A DNA stretch of 64,000 nucleotides. Source: Pseudomonas sp. AB6 (GTDB lineage Bacteria; Pseudomonadota; Gammaproteobacteria; Pseudomonadales; Pseudomonadaceae). A program made the position numbers and the translations under genes. Positions 55,507 to 64,000 of the stretch are shown one piece after another (positions within the stretch are counted from its first letter, which is position 1; the number at the start of each line of letters is the position of its first letter). The stretch lies in contig NZ_JAVIWJ010000001.1 in the NCBI RefSeq assembly GCF_034314105.1, positions 2,419,501-2,483,500 on the forward strand, given 5' to 3'. The notes beneath the pieces are model-generated. The model was not told where the DNA came from. It saw only the letters and a program-made list of their open reading frames with translations, and did not search any database.

Positions 55507-56160
55507 ATGGCTTTAGCAATTTTTGACCTGGACGAAACCTTGATTGGCGGCGATTGCGCCAGCTTGTGGAGCGAACAGATGGCGCGCCTCGGCTGGGTCG
55601 ACAAAGAATCGTTTATGCGTAAAAACGACGAACTGATGGCCGCTTACAGCAAAGGCGAGCTGGCGATGGAGGACTACATGGCCTTCAGCCTGGAACCCAT
55701 GGCCGGGCGCACCCCGGAAGAAGTCGATCACTTGGTCGAGCCCTGGGTTGAAGACTTTATCGAACCGATTATTTACAGCGAAGCGTGTACCGCCATTGCC
55801 AACCACCGCGCAGCCGGCGACCGGATCCTGGTGATCTCCGCCTCGGGCACGCATCTGGTCAAAGCCATCGCCGCACGGATTGGCATTGATGAAGTGCTGG
55901 GTATCGAACTGGAAGTCACTCACGGCGTGTACAGCGGCGCCACCACCGGCGTCTTGACCTACCGCGAAGGCAAAGTCACCCGTTTGATGGAATGGCTCGC
56001 ACGTGAAGTCGAAACGCTGGACGGCGCGAGCTTTTATTCAGATTCGCGTAATGACTTGGCGCTGTTGTTGAAGGTTGAGCACCCGCATGTGGTTAATCCT
56101 GATCCTGCGCTGCGTGAATACGCTGAAAAGGAAGGATGGCCGATTCATCGTTGGTCATAG
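55507..56160 (+). CDS. HAD-superfamily IB phosphatase (SerB-like)
   Basis: 217 residues. HAD motif I is IFDLDETLIGGD with D7 (nucleophile) and D9; motif II is VISASGTHLV; motif III/IV is GKVTRLMEWLA then SFYSDSRNDLALL with its paired Asp. The cap region is of the IB type, as in phosphoserine and other small-molecule phosphatases. It lies 49 bp after the ATPase gene with its own AGAGGACAGC site, so it may share the operon; if so, it could release phosphate from an intermediate of the imported compound. It is equally possible that it is unrelated to transport. A T-tract terminator follows. Confidence 0.88.
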   Translation: MALAIFDLDETLIGGDCASLWSEQMARLGWVDKESFMRKNDELMAAYSKGELAMEDYMAFSLEPMAGRTPEEVDHLVEPWVEDFIEPIIYSEACTAIANHRAAGDRILVISASGTHLVKAIAARIGIDEVLGIELEVTHGVYSGATTGVLTYREGKVTRLMEWLAREVETLDGASFYSDSRNDLALLLKVEHPHVVNPDPALREYAEKEGWPIHRWS

Positions 56161-56483
56161 CGGACTGAGCTTTTGCGCTTGGTTTGAAAAACCACTCCAT
56201 CCCGGTGTTCGAATACCGGGTTTACTATGTCGGCGATCAACAAGGGCCGGAGTGCGAACGTTGAGTTGTCACGATTGATGGCGCAAACAGAAAGCGCCTC
56301 AAACTGATCTTCGTAAACGTACTGGTCCGCCGTGAAGGCTTCGAAAACGATGAACGGTCCGCCTTAACGTGGCCGACAAACGGACCGTTTTTTCGCTAAA
56401 ACCTGTCATTTCTGACAGTAGGCAGCTCCATAATTTAGGCATTCAATAACGAGGTATCCATCCCCTAGACAGGAAGTCTTACC
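56161..56483. other. 323-bp gap before the Ig-like cluster
   Basis: It holds the terminator at 56353-56393 and the promoter region of the cluster. Short frames here lack ribosome binding sites or homology. It marks the boundary between conserved and accessory DNA. Confidence 0.5.
56353..56393 (+). terminator. Intrinsic terminator after the HAD phosphatase gene
   Basis: A 9-bp stem, AACGGTCCG / CGGACCGTT, followed directly by a run of T (56388-56393). It ends the rightward ABC/HAD transcript and separates it from the next cluster. Confidence 0.88.
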
Positions 56484-59400
56484 ATGAACACCGACCTCTC
56501 TGTTTCACCTGACTCCAGCGTTGAGCCACTTGCCCTCCCCAATCTGGAAATCCCTGGCCACACTGGCCCTCTTCCAGACGGAGCATGGGGCATTAACGTT
56601 GCCGCCGCCGCGGATAATTTCCCGGACAGAGGCTTGCAGTTGTACATCGGGCCTTGGACTCCCATGAGCCAGGGCGACAACCTGGAGGTTTTAAGGGGCA
56701 GCGATGTTGTCGGATCGGAACGAATCAATCTTGATCAGGAGGGTCAGCGGATCGTCATGTTCATTCCGACGGCACGCTTGACCAACGGCGCCACGACGTT
56801 GAGCTATCGAGTAACACGATTGGGAAGTAACCCGGAAACCTCTCAAGAGGTAAAGGTTTACGTCAAACTTGATCGCCCGGGCGGACACGACCAAAACGGT
56901 GATACGCCGGGCCACTCTGAACTGCAGTTGTCCCTCCCGATTGAAATCGTTCAGGGTGGCGTGGATAAGGACACTGCCAAGAAAGGGGTGCCCGTCACGA
57001 TTGAGCCGTACCCGAACATCGCAGAGAATGATGTCATCCGCTTGAGTTGGGGCGGGCAGTTCGTGCCTCACACGGTGACCAAAGACCAAGCCACAACCCC
57101 TAAGAGCAATCCCATCGTAATCACTGTGGACGAAACCGTCATTCTCGCGGCCGGTGATTCGGGGTCGGATGGGTTGGCGGTCGCCTTCGAGGTGTACGAC
57201 GTTGTGGATAACCGGTCCGAGGATTGGAGTGCCGAAATACGCATCGTAGTGGATACCGGCAGTTCACGCGCCGAGGCCCCGATCATCAAGGAGGCCTTCA
57301 ACAGTGTTTTGGATCTGGATGCGTTGGGTGACTCTCCAGTAACGGCGCAAGTCATCGTCACGGGCGTTAACTTCGCCAAGGACGACCAACTGATCGTGAA
57401 CCTAAAAGGTACGACAGCGGACGGCACCCCCCTAGACATCATGCTGCCGTCCAAAACCATTACTAGCGTTCCTAGCGTGGTGGAAATCTCGGGATTCAAC
57501 GCCGAGGTTCGCTCATTGGCCCAAACTCAGGCCGTGTTCACCTACCGGATCATCAAAGCCAATAGCTCCCCCGACATTCTTTCTAAAGGCAGCTTCATTA
57601 GCATCATCGGAGAGATCGCACGCTTGAAGCCTCCCGTAGCCCTGGACGCCATGCAGGGCGCACTTGATCCCATGCTACCCACAGCTCGTATAGAAATAGC
57701 CTGGGATGATTCCATGGAGGATGGCCAGACCATCGAGCTGAAATGGCTCGGCACCCGCCCGGATTTGAGCATCTACTTACCTGAACTGCCCCTACACCCG
57801 ATCACCCACAACGAAACCACAAACAAGCTACCCATTGTCATGCGTGTTCAGGGCTTGCATCTCACCGCTATCAAGGGCGGTACGCTGGAGCTCTACTACC
57901 TCATCGAGAGCGACGGCCTCCTGCGGGAATCCTTGCACGCCACGCTGTTGACCGTGGGCGAGCCCCTGGCGGAATTACCGGTACCGACGGTCGTCGGCCA
58001 GGTTGATGGCATATTGAAGCCTGCGGATGTACCCGATGGCACTCAACTGATCGTGCCCCTGTACAACGGCATTCACAGTGGCGACCAAGTGCACTACGAA
58101 TGGCAGGGCTCCAAGACCGGGCCCGACTCAGACTGGATAAAGCTCAGTACCGAGACCGCCAAACACCCGGTGCCGTTCGAGATCGGGTTCGATCTGATCG
58201 AGGGCAACGACGGCGGTACCGTCCAGGCGTCATATTGGGTAGAGCGTTGGAACAACGGGGGCACCAGTGCCTCCGACGCATTGAGTTTGCAAATCGGCGA
58301 AGGGCAGCAGGCGCTGCTGCAAGTGACCCTGGAGGGCGCGAACGACGGCGAATTGAATATCGACGATGTACCCACCGGTGGAGCGCGCGCTGAGGTGGCG
58401 GCGTATGACGTCATGGCAGCCGGTGACCAGGTGTATTTCAAGTGGGTCGACGACAAAGGTTCGGCACCTTACGAAAACAGTAAATCGGTCACTGGCAACA
58501 TGGTTGGTAAACCCGTCGTGTTCACGGTTCCTTATGCAACTGTGACCACTAGTCTTAGGGCTAACGTTACTGTGACCTGTCGATCCGAACTCATTAAAGG
58601 CGGCGAGTTGGGTTCAGACCCGCTTAAATTTTCGGTCAGTAAAGGCGCAGGCGCCAAGTTGCCAGCCCCCATTATTGTTGAAGCCAAAGGCACTGACACC
58701 CTCAACCCCAATGATGCCTTGAGCGGTGCCACGGTGCTGATTGGCGCCGGCGCCGCGTTGCAAAAGGGGGATACCGTACTACTGGATTGGAGAGGCCAAC
58801 CAGGGCCGGGTTCGATCAAACTAACGGTTCCGGTGACCGGCAATGGCGAGCTGCGTATCCCCGTGGTCTATGCCACCGTGCACGCCAATGACGGCTTCAG
58901 CATTGAACTTGATTACACCGTTCTACGGGCTGCGGGCAGCACAGACGGCCCTTCGAACCTTGCCGAGTACAACGTTTTGAGCCAGGCCGGTTCCGGCACG
59001 TTAAACGTCATGGGCGCTCGCTACAGCCGCAGCAGTTACCGAGCATCGGGGGCGGCACGTCTGTTGAGCGCCTTCGACGCCAAGACCCAGCAACCGCTCA
59101 TGGCGCAATGGCAATATCAGGGCGAGACCACCGAGACAACCGCCACGACCTTGCGTGACAGCCAACCCTGGAAACCCCTGCGAGTAAGTTCGGCTAATGA
59201 TTCAGTCACGTTGAATCCGGCCAATATCATCGGTAATGGCATCGATACCGAAATTGCCGGCCGCGCTGCGCTGGTTGCACTCCGCAATTCAGGCGATATG
59301 GTGGCTTGGGGCCATCCCGATACCGGAGCAAAAATCCCATCAACCATCATCACACTGAGCGACATTGTCGAAGTTCGTAGTACCCGCAGTGCCTACGCGG

Positions 59401-60446
59401 GGCGACGGATCAATGGTCAGGTAGTCGTCTGGGGCACGGAGGCGGAAGGGGGCGCCATGAACGGCGTCTCACCGGCCGACTTCGTTGAAGTAACCAGCAA
59501 TAGCTGGGCCTTTGTCGGTATCAAGACCACTGGTCATATGGTGGCTTGGGGCGCTGCTGCCTACGGTGGCGAGGTACCAGCACCGATTAATAGCTACACA
59601 GATATCACGCGGATCTGCGGTGCCGGGTCAGCGTTTGCGGCGCTGCGCCGGAGCGGCGAAATGGTGGCCTGGGGGAACGCAGAAATGGGAGGAACGGTTC
59701 CTTCAGACATCGCGGAATTGACCGATATCGTGGAGGTCATGGGAAACTACGGGGCATTTGTCGCCTTGCGGGGCAACGGTCGCATTGTCGCTTGGGGCAA
59801 TGCCACCTGCGGCGGGACAGTCCCCGACGAGATCGCCTCGATGACCGACATTATAGAGTTGAGCTGCGCTAATACCACGGCCTTCGCCGTGCGCCGTGCC
59901 ACTGGGCAAGTGGTGGCTTGGGGGTTTCCCAGCTTTGGCAACACGCCGCCGCCCTTAATAGCCGCCTTAACCGATATTGTTGCAGTGGCGAGCAACTCGG
60001 AGACCTTCGTCGCCATCAGAGGCAACGGCCATGTGGTGGCTTGGGGTGGCAGAGCGGAAAGCGGTAGAGACATTCCTGAGGACATTGCCAGGTTGGACGA
60101 CATTGTGCAGGTGGCCGGGTCATCGGAAGCCTTTGCAGCGCTGCGCAAAAACGGAACCGTGGTCGCCTGGGGTGACGTCACTTTGGGGGGCGACACCTCG
60201 GCGGTCTCCACTCAACTGACCCAGGTGCAAGCCCTATACGGCAACACTCACAGCTTCGTCGCCCTGACCTCCGATGGGCGCGTCGTAACCTGGGGTCATC
60301 CTACGGGTGGCGGTGACAGTAGCACCGTGCAAGACCAATTGGTGGGCAAGGTTACCTACTTGGCGAATGCGGCATCGCGCGGCAGAGCCTTGCAGGCAAG
60401 TCGATGGTCGGCCCGTAACGCCAGTCCAGCGATCAGAGCCCGATAA
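56484..60446 (+). CDS. Large Ig-like repeat protein with nine RCC1-like repeats, unknown function
   Basis: 1320 residues. The first 920 hold six or more beta-sandwich-like modules of about 100 residues with the recurring pattern GD-x-V-x-x-x-W and 'LDRPGG...PGHSEL' at about 131-147. Residues 927-1298 contain nine repeats of about 41 residues, each built as AF-x-A-L-R-x-x-G-x-V-VAWG-x-x-x-x-GG-x-x-P-x-x-I-x-x-L-x-DIVEV, an RCC1-like propeller motif but shorter than eukaryotic RCC1 blades. No signal peptide or membrane segment is seen. AGGAAG precedes ATG 56484. It shares its module with the genes at 60525 and 63154. It may be a surface or exported binding protein, but the sequence does not show a function. 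Confidence 0.85.
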   Translation: MNTDLSVSPDSSVEPLALPNLEIPGHTGPLPDGAWGINVAAAADNFPDRGLQLYIGPWTPMSQGDNLEVLRGSDVVGSERINLDQEGQRIVMFIPTARLTNGATTLSYRVTRLGSNPETSQEVKVYVKLDRPGGHDQNGDTPGHSELQLSLPIEIVQGGVDKDTAKKGVPVTIEPYPNIAENDVIRLSWGGQFVPHTVTKDQATTPKSNPIVITVDETVILAAGDSGSDGLAVAFEVYDVVDNRSEDWSAEIRIVVDTGSSRAEAPIIKEAFNSVLDLDALGDSPVTAQVIVTGVNFAKDDQLIVNLKGTTADGTPLDIMLPSKTITSVPSVVEISGFNAEVRSLAQTQAVFTYRIIKANSSPDILSKGSFISIIGEIARLKPPVALDAMQGALDPMLPTARIEIAWDDSMEDGQTIELKWLGTRPDLSIYLPELPLHPITHNETTNKLPIVMRVQGLHLTAIKGGTLELYYLIESDGLLRESLHATLLTVGEPLAELPVPTVVGQVDGILKPADVPDGTQLIVPLYNGIHSGDQVHYEWQGSKTGPDSDWIKLSTETAKHPVPFEIGFDLIEGNDGGTVQASYWVERWNNGGTSASDALSLQIGEGQQALLQVTLEGANDGELNIDDVPTGGARAEVAAYDVMAAGDQVYFKWVDDKGSAPYENSKSVTGNMVGKPVVFTVPYATVTTSLRANVTVTCRSELIKGGELGSDPLKFSVSKGAGAKLPAPIIVEAKGTDTLNPNDALSGATVLIGAGAALQKGDTVLLDWRGQPGPGSIKLTVPVTGNGELRIPVVYATVHANDGFSIELDYTVLRAAGSTDGPSNLAEYNVLSQAGSGTLNVMGARYSRSSYRASGAARLLSAFDAKTQQPLMAQWQYQGETTETTATTLRDSQPWKPLRVSSANDSVTLNPANIIGNGIDTEIAGRAALVALRNSGDMVAWGHPDTGAKIPSTIITLSDIVEVRSTRSAYAGRRINGQVVVWGTEAEGGAMNGVSPADFVEVTSNSWAFVGIKTTGHMVAWGAAAYGGEVPAPINSYTDITRICGAGSAFAALRRSGEMVAWGNAEMGGTVPSDIAELTDIVEVMGNYGAFVALRGNGRIVAWGNATCGGTVPDEIASMTDIIELSCANTTAFAVRRATGQVVAWGFPSFGNTPPPLIAALTDIVAVASNSETFVAIRGNGHVVAWGGRAESGRDIPEDIARLDDIVQVAGSSEAFAALRKNGTVVAWGDVTLGGDTSAVSTQLTQVQALYGNTHSFVALTSDGRVVTWGHPTGGGDSSTVQDQLVGKVTYLANAASRGRALQASRWSARNASPAIRAR

Positions 60447-60524
60447 CGTTCCTGTGACCCTGAATACTCTCGGCACACCACACATGGGCCGAGCGTATTC
60501 ACGGACATCGACAAGGAGTCGATC

Positions 60525-61445
60525 ATGAAGCGCAACCGCAAAGCCGCTCCTAGACTCACCCTTCTCGCGCCCAGTGTGGACGAGGCGCCGAACGGGGTGC
60601 TGGATCCCGCTAACCTGCCAGCAGACGGAGCCACGGTCAGAATCAAACCCTACGACAACATGGCGTACCTTGATCATGTTTATTTAAGTGTCGGCGACTA
60701 TGCGGACGACATCCGAATCAGCCAATCCGCCGCCGGTAAGGACGTCGCCTTTGCGGTACCTGCCCAGGTGTTCTCAGAAAGCGCGGACAATCCGATTCTG
60801 TTGAGTTATGAGGTTCAGCCTTATCAAGGTGAACGGGTATCGTCGCAGCCCTTGGAACTCGCCCTCGGTGGCGGTTTTGAGGGAGAAGTCAATGTCGATC
60901 TCAGCGCGGAAAACTACATTGTTTCGAGCATAAAACCGCCCCTAGTAACGCCCGCGTTTGCCCGTATGTCATTCGACGCGACCTGGGGTGTCAGCCCTTA
61001 TGCCTACAGCAGCAGCGACTTGACTATCGCCAGCGTGAATGCAACCACTGGCGAAGTGACGGCAAACCTCAATGGCTCGTGCCAGATTACGGCGGTCGAT
61101 GCTGGCGGTGAGTCACGCAGCTATACATTGATCATCAAGGGCATCAAACACCTTCACTTTCTGAGCGGTAGTGCGGACTGGGACGGCTTGCAACGCACTT
61201 GCCAGGCGGCGAACTTGAGCCCAGTTTCGCTGGCGCAAATCAGGCGGTTCTGGACCTTGTATTACCCGAGCAGCGGAGCGGTAGCCAGTTACCTGGGATG
61301 GCTGAATTACCCCGTCTGGACCGGTGATGTGCTGGGCGCCGATACCGCGTGGGCCTACGACCTCAATGGTTCGCAGGTCAACGAGAATGCGAGCAGCTAC
61401 AGCGCCGATACCTTTCTCCCGGCCGTGGGCATTTCGTTGGGGTGA
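60525..61445 (+). CDS. Ig-like module protein with Big2-like and C-type-lectin-like end
   Basis: 306 residues, 78 bp after the large protein, with AAGGAG 7 nt before ATG. Residues 10-112 repeat the cluster's module (LTLLAPSVDEAPNGVLDPANLP...VRIKPYDNM). Residues 125-205 look like a bacterial Ig-like (Big2) domain (SSSDLTIASVNATTGEVTANLNGSCQITAVD). Residues 210-306 resemble the C-type-lectin-like ends of invasin/intimin-type proteins: W-x-x-L-x-x-x-C, then SLAQIRRFWTLYYPSSGAV, YLGWLNYPVWTGD and a beta strand with AYDLN. No signal peptide is visible. It may be a binding or adhesion protein. The function is inferred from fold resemblance only. Confidence 0.75.
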   Translation: MKRNRKAAPRLTLLAPSVDEAPNGVLDPANLPADGATVRIKPYDNMAYLDHVYLSVGDYADDIRISQSAAGKDVAFAVPAQVFSESADNPILLSYEVQPYQGERVSSQPLELALGGGFEGEVNVDLSAENYIVSSIKPPLVTPAFARMSFDATWGVSPYAYSSSDLTIASVNATTGEVTANLNGSCQITAVDAGGESRSYTLIIKGIKHLHFLSGSADWDGLQRTCQAANLSPVSLAQIRRFWTLYYPSSGAVASYLGWLNYPVWTGDVLGADTAWAYDLNGSQVNENASSYSADTFLPAVGISLG

Positions 61446-61479
61446 ATGACGTCTCGGAAAACAAGGAGGTTTAATTGAC

Positions 61480-63093
61480 ATGGATATGCACATTCGGCGG
61501 ATCAAGGGCCTGCTGCTGGTGCTATTACTCAGCAGCAGCACTGTTCACGCCATCACCGGTCCTGAGATCGCGCAGCTTCTCAATACCCGCTATAAAAGCA
61601 CCCCGGCTGCTTGCGTCGGCAACCATCCCGCTTTTTTTTGCAGTGGCGTGCTGGTCAGAGGCGTACCGTCGGAACCCGCCGGTGGTTTCTGGAAACATAC
61701 GGCCGATGCCATCACCTTGGGCGCCGAAGATTTTTCCTATCTACGAGCGGATATAGGTACCCGGGCACTCGCGCAAAAAAATGGCGTCGTATTCAGTGAT
61801 CCATTCACGGCCATCAGCCAGGGTAAGACACTGGAGGTGTTATGCGCCTATCCGTTTGCCACCGGCGTCGAAAGCAACCGCCCTGACAATGGATGCGGAT
61901 TGCCAGCACGCGCGAACCCGGCGGCAGAGGATCTGTCCTCATGCAGCGCGTTAGGTATTGTCGACGCCTCAGGCGGGCTGGCACACTTTCAACAGCAAAA
62001 TTATCAGCCAACGCGCCAATGCTCCCTGAGCAGCCGTGTCCCCGAACAATTCAAGGCCAGCCTTGAAGCGCATGAACGCATCGACACTGAGCAGTCAGCC
62101 AAACCTAACGAACTGCTGATCAAAAACTGGGACGATCAGGCGCCACTGCTCATCCCCATTGACGCGTTGTTTTATGACCTGACCCAGACCGACGCGCTAC
62201 TTGGTGCCCAACTGGATCAACGGGATTACTTCAACTCGACAGGCCAGTGGCTGCCGATTTTACGCATGGACCTGACGGATTCTGGCGCCGGAGTCTTCGG
62301 TTTCAATCTGCAGGATCAGTTGTATATCGGCTATGAAGTGGCATCCCGGCTCAATGCTCGGTATGCCGACACCTCACCGGAATGTCCTGATGGCCGGGCG
62401 AGTTTTTATTGCAATGGCGTCTTGTTTCGCTCTACCGAAGCTACGACAGCCTTCCATGCCTGGGACCCAAGTCCGAGTTCGAATAGCAGCAACGGTGTTT
62501 CGTTTTCCTACGGCCGGGTTGATGTGGGATTTACAAACCTGGTTTACAACCGACCGTTCGGCTTTATGTTTAAGGAGTTCTCAACGCCGAGCGCTTATTC
62601 CCCAATCCTACGCTGCGCCTACCCTTATGACGCAGGTACTACAGGTTCTCCAGATGCCTGCACGTTTAGAGGTGTTTGCGACGCATTGGGTGTGACGACC
62701 CTCGCAGCCTGGCAAGCGCAATATTCAACTACACCAAACCAAAGCTGCGCCTTTACGGCAACTGCTCCGCAATTTCAGTTAAGTATCGAAGTTCGGACCC
62801 TATTGCCCAGCCTCCAGCAAAGCTGGAACGAAATCATGATAGCCGCCTGGCCGCAAGACATCCCCAGTCAGCTCCCCCTCGAAGCGCTGTTCTATCAATC
62901 GGGGACCACGGGCCTTGAGCCTGCGCAATTCATCCAGCGCGATTACTTCCAACAAACCCGACGCTTCTTGCCTATCGTCACCATGACGTTGACGGCCACG
63001 GACGGCCGAATATTCAACTACAACCCGCAGGAGCAAATAGCCGCAGGAAAGCCCTCTGCACAACGCAGTTCCATGGGCTCCAGTGGGTATTAG
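61480..63093 (+). CDS. Secreted tandem-duplicated halovibrin (HvnA)-like protein
   Basis: 537 residues with a signal peptide (MDMHIRRIKGLLLVLLLSSSTVHA, cut before ITG). Two homologous halves follow: about 25-265 and 270-525. Each has LN-x-RY...C, then FxCxGVLxR (FFCSGVLVRG and FYCNGVLFRS), a SF/SYLRxD-like block (FSYLRADIG and FSYGRVDVG), a CAYP block and an end with NE...LP(I/L)xALFY...A(Q)...Q-RDYF...LPI. I recall this pattern from Pseudomonas proteins annotated halovibrin HvnA. Each half has several Cys, suited to disulphides in the periplasm or outside. An AAGGAGG site precedes ATG. The family's activity is poorly defined. It is the only clearly signal-bearing member of the cluster. Confidence 0.72.
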   Translation: MDMHIRRIKGLLLVLLLSSSTVHAITGPEIAQLLNTRYKSTPAACVGNHPAFFCSGVLVRGVPSEPAGGFWKHTADAITLGAEDFSYLRADIGTRALAQKNGVVFSDPFTAISQGKTLEVLCAYPFATGVESNRPDNGCGLPARANPAAEDLSSCSALGIVDASGGLAHFQQQNYQPTRQCSLSSRVPEQFKASLEAHERIDTEQSAKPNELLIKNWDDQAPLLIPIDALFYDLTQTDALLGAQLDQRDYFNSTGQWLPILRMDLTDSGAGVFGFNLQDQLYIGYEVASRLNARYADTSPECPDGRASFYCNGVLFRSTEATTAFHAWDPSPSSNSSNGVSFSYGRVDVGFTNLVYNRPFGFMFKEFSTPSAYSPILRCAYPYDAGTTGSPDACTFRGVCDALGVTTLAAWQAQYSTTPNQSCAFTATAPQFQLSIEVRTLLPSLQQSWNEIMIAAWPQDIPSQLPLEALFYQSGTTGLEPAQFIQRDYFQQTRRFLPIVTMTLTATDGRIFNYNPQEQIAAGKPSAQRSSMGSSGY

Positions 63094-63153
63094 CTGTTTT
63101 TACCCAATCAACTTACACCGCCCGCCCCCCGGGCCGACAAGGACGTTTATCAT

Positions 63154-64000
63154 GACCAGCTTCAAGCCCTTCCTGTTTCCACCGATCAACCGTGACATCA
63201 CCACCCTCGCGCTGCGCCCGCTGCTGATTGCGGGCATGGTGATGCCCGTCGTCGGCGGCGATGGCGGGGTCAATATTTCCATCGTCACTGACGACCCGGG
63301 GGGAGTACTCAGCGTCATCGATCCCTATCAGGAGATGCGAGCAGGCGACCGGCATCGTATTTTCTGGGAGGACGTGGAAATCGCCTTCAAAGAGGTGCTA
63401 CTTACCGAGGTCAACGAGCGACTGTTCATTTATCTGCCCATTGAAAAAATACTCCCCGACTGGGCCGAAAAAGTGCTCTACCAACTGACCCGAGTCGGCA
63501 GTAATGTCCCTGAAGACTCGGTCCCCCTACGGGTGCGGGTCAAGCTCGATCGTCCGGGGGGAACGGATAAAGATCCGCACCTACCCGGGCATTCGGAACT
63601 GAAGAAACCCAAACTCCCACAGGACGTCATCGATAACGGCGTCGATGCCGCCTGGGCCGCCAGAGGCGTGCCGGTGGAAATCGAGCACTACCCGTTTCGG
63701 GCTGCACGCGACACCGTTTCACTGAAATGGGGCAGCGTTATCCTTCACCAGCAGGTGACTGAAGACCAGGCCAATGGCACCGCACCCATCACTCTGCTGG
63801 TCGATCAGGCGGCCATTCTGGCCGGCGGCGACAGCGCTGCGCTGTTGGTGGAGTACGAGGTGTTCGATGAAGTCTGGAACTTCTCCTCAGATTGGTCCCT
63901 CAGCACAAACGTGTTGGTCGATGCCGGCGCCTGGCGCCTGGACGCGCCAATCATCAAGGAAGCGGTCAACGGCGACATCGATCTGATCAGCCTGGCCAAG
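63154..64000 (+). CDS. Second large Ig-like protein, 5' part (cut by window edge)
   Basis: Open from ATG 63154 (AAGGA upstream) to the window end, 282 residues seen. After a hydrophobic stretch (about 22-34, LRPLLIAGMVMPVV), which is not a clear signal peptide, it parallels residues about 30-280 of the protein at 56484. Shared features are VKLDRPGG...PGHSEL, GVPV-x-IE-x-YP, a W-G pair, VT-x-DQA, VD...ILA-x-GDS and DWS, then DAPIIKEA at the end. So it is a paralogue, and it probably continues with more modules. It is 60 bp after the HvnA-like gene and likely in the same transcript. Confidence 0.85.

Noticed and set aside
56075-56278. Frame overlapping the end of the HAD gene
   Set aside because: No ribosome binding site and mostly in the coding shadow of the HAD gene.
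1-64000. tRNA, rRNA, insertion sequences, phage genes
   Set aside because: Looked for while reading; nothing recognisable seen. A tRNA scan would settle it.

Overview
The window looks like chromosome of a Pseudomonas of the fluorescens group. The evidence is the gene content (LapA-type adhesin with its own type I secretion system, NAGGN osmolyte trio, BetX-type binding protein, minCDE followed by rluA, a CrcZ-type small RNA), Pseudomonas-style degenerate REP sequences between genes, and protein sequences that read as pseudomonad throughout. I see no tRNA, rRNA, insertion sequence, prophage or CRISPR array. The left edge cuts recQ and the right edge cuts a large Ig-like protein.

Left part (1-14.5 kb): recQ (partial) and a YecA-family gene are divergent. 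Next comes a 2163-residue LapA/MapA-type RTX adhesin on the minus strand. Divergent from it are the three genes of a dedicated type I exporter: TolC-like outer membrane protein, LapB-type ABC permease/ATPase and LapC-type HlyD adaptor. The adhesin has an N-terminal retention module with a LapG-type AAAG site, nearly identical 738-bp tandem repeats, a von Willebrand A domain and C-terminal RTX repeats.

Middle part (14.5-41 kb): mostly housekeeping and stress genes. These are a thiolase, polyphosphate:AMP phosphotransferase, mnmC, an AttEFGH-like ABC/lipoprotein set, the three-gene NAGGN osmoprotectant pathway, YheU, a divergent CsrA paralogue, YnfA, an SDR, small membrane proteins, ActP with its DUF485 partner, BetX, and a GH17 glucan enzyme. 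Beside the GH17 gene lies a CrcZ/CrcY/CrcX-like RNA with a clear sigma-54 promoter and six A-rich Hfq/Crc-type motif clusters. An alpha/beta hydrolase overlaps an MlaA-like gene, followed by a pirin.

Right part (41-56 kb): patatin, LpxL-type acyltransferase, minCDE, rluA, an M18 aminopeptidase, an MscS channel, then a GntR/UTRA regulator divergent from an ABC uptake operon that includes an alkaline-phosphatase-superfamily enzyme and a HAD phosphatase. A perfect palindrome lies 13 bp upstream of the regulator's start.

Far right (56.4-64 kb): an accessory cluster of four co-directional genes. Three share a repeated Ig-like module of about 100 residues; one of these also carries nine RCC1-like 'VAWG' repeats, and another a Big2-like plus C-type-lectin-like end. 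The fourth is a secreted protein formed by tandem duplication of a halovibrin-like domain. This cluster is the least explained part of the window and the best candidate for something undescribed.
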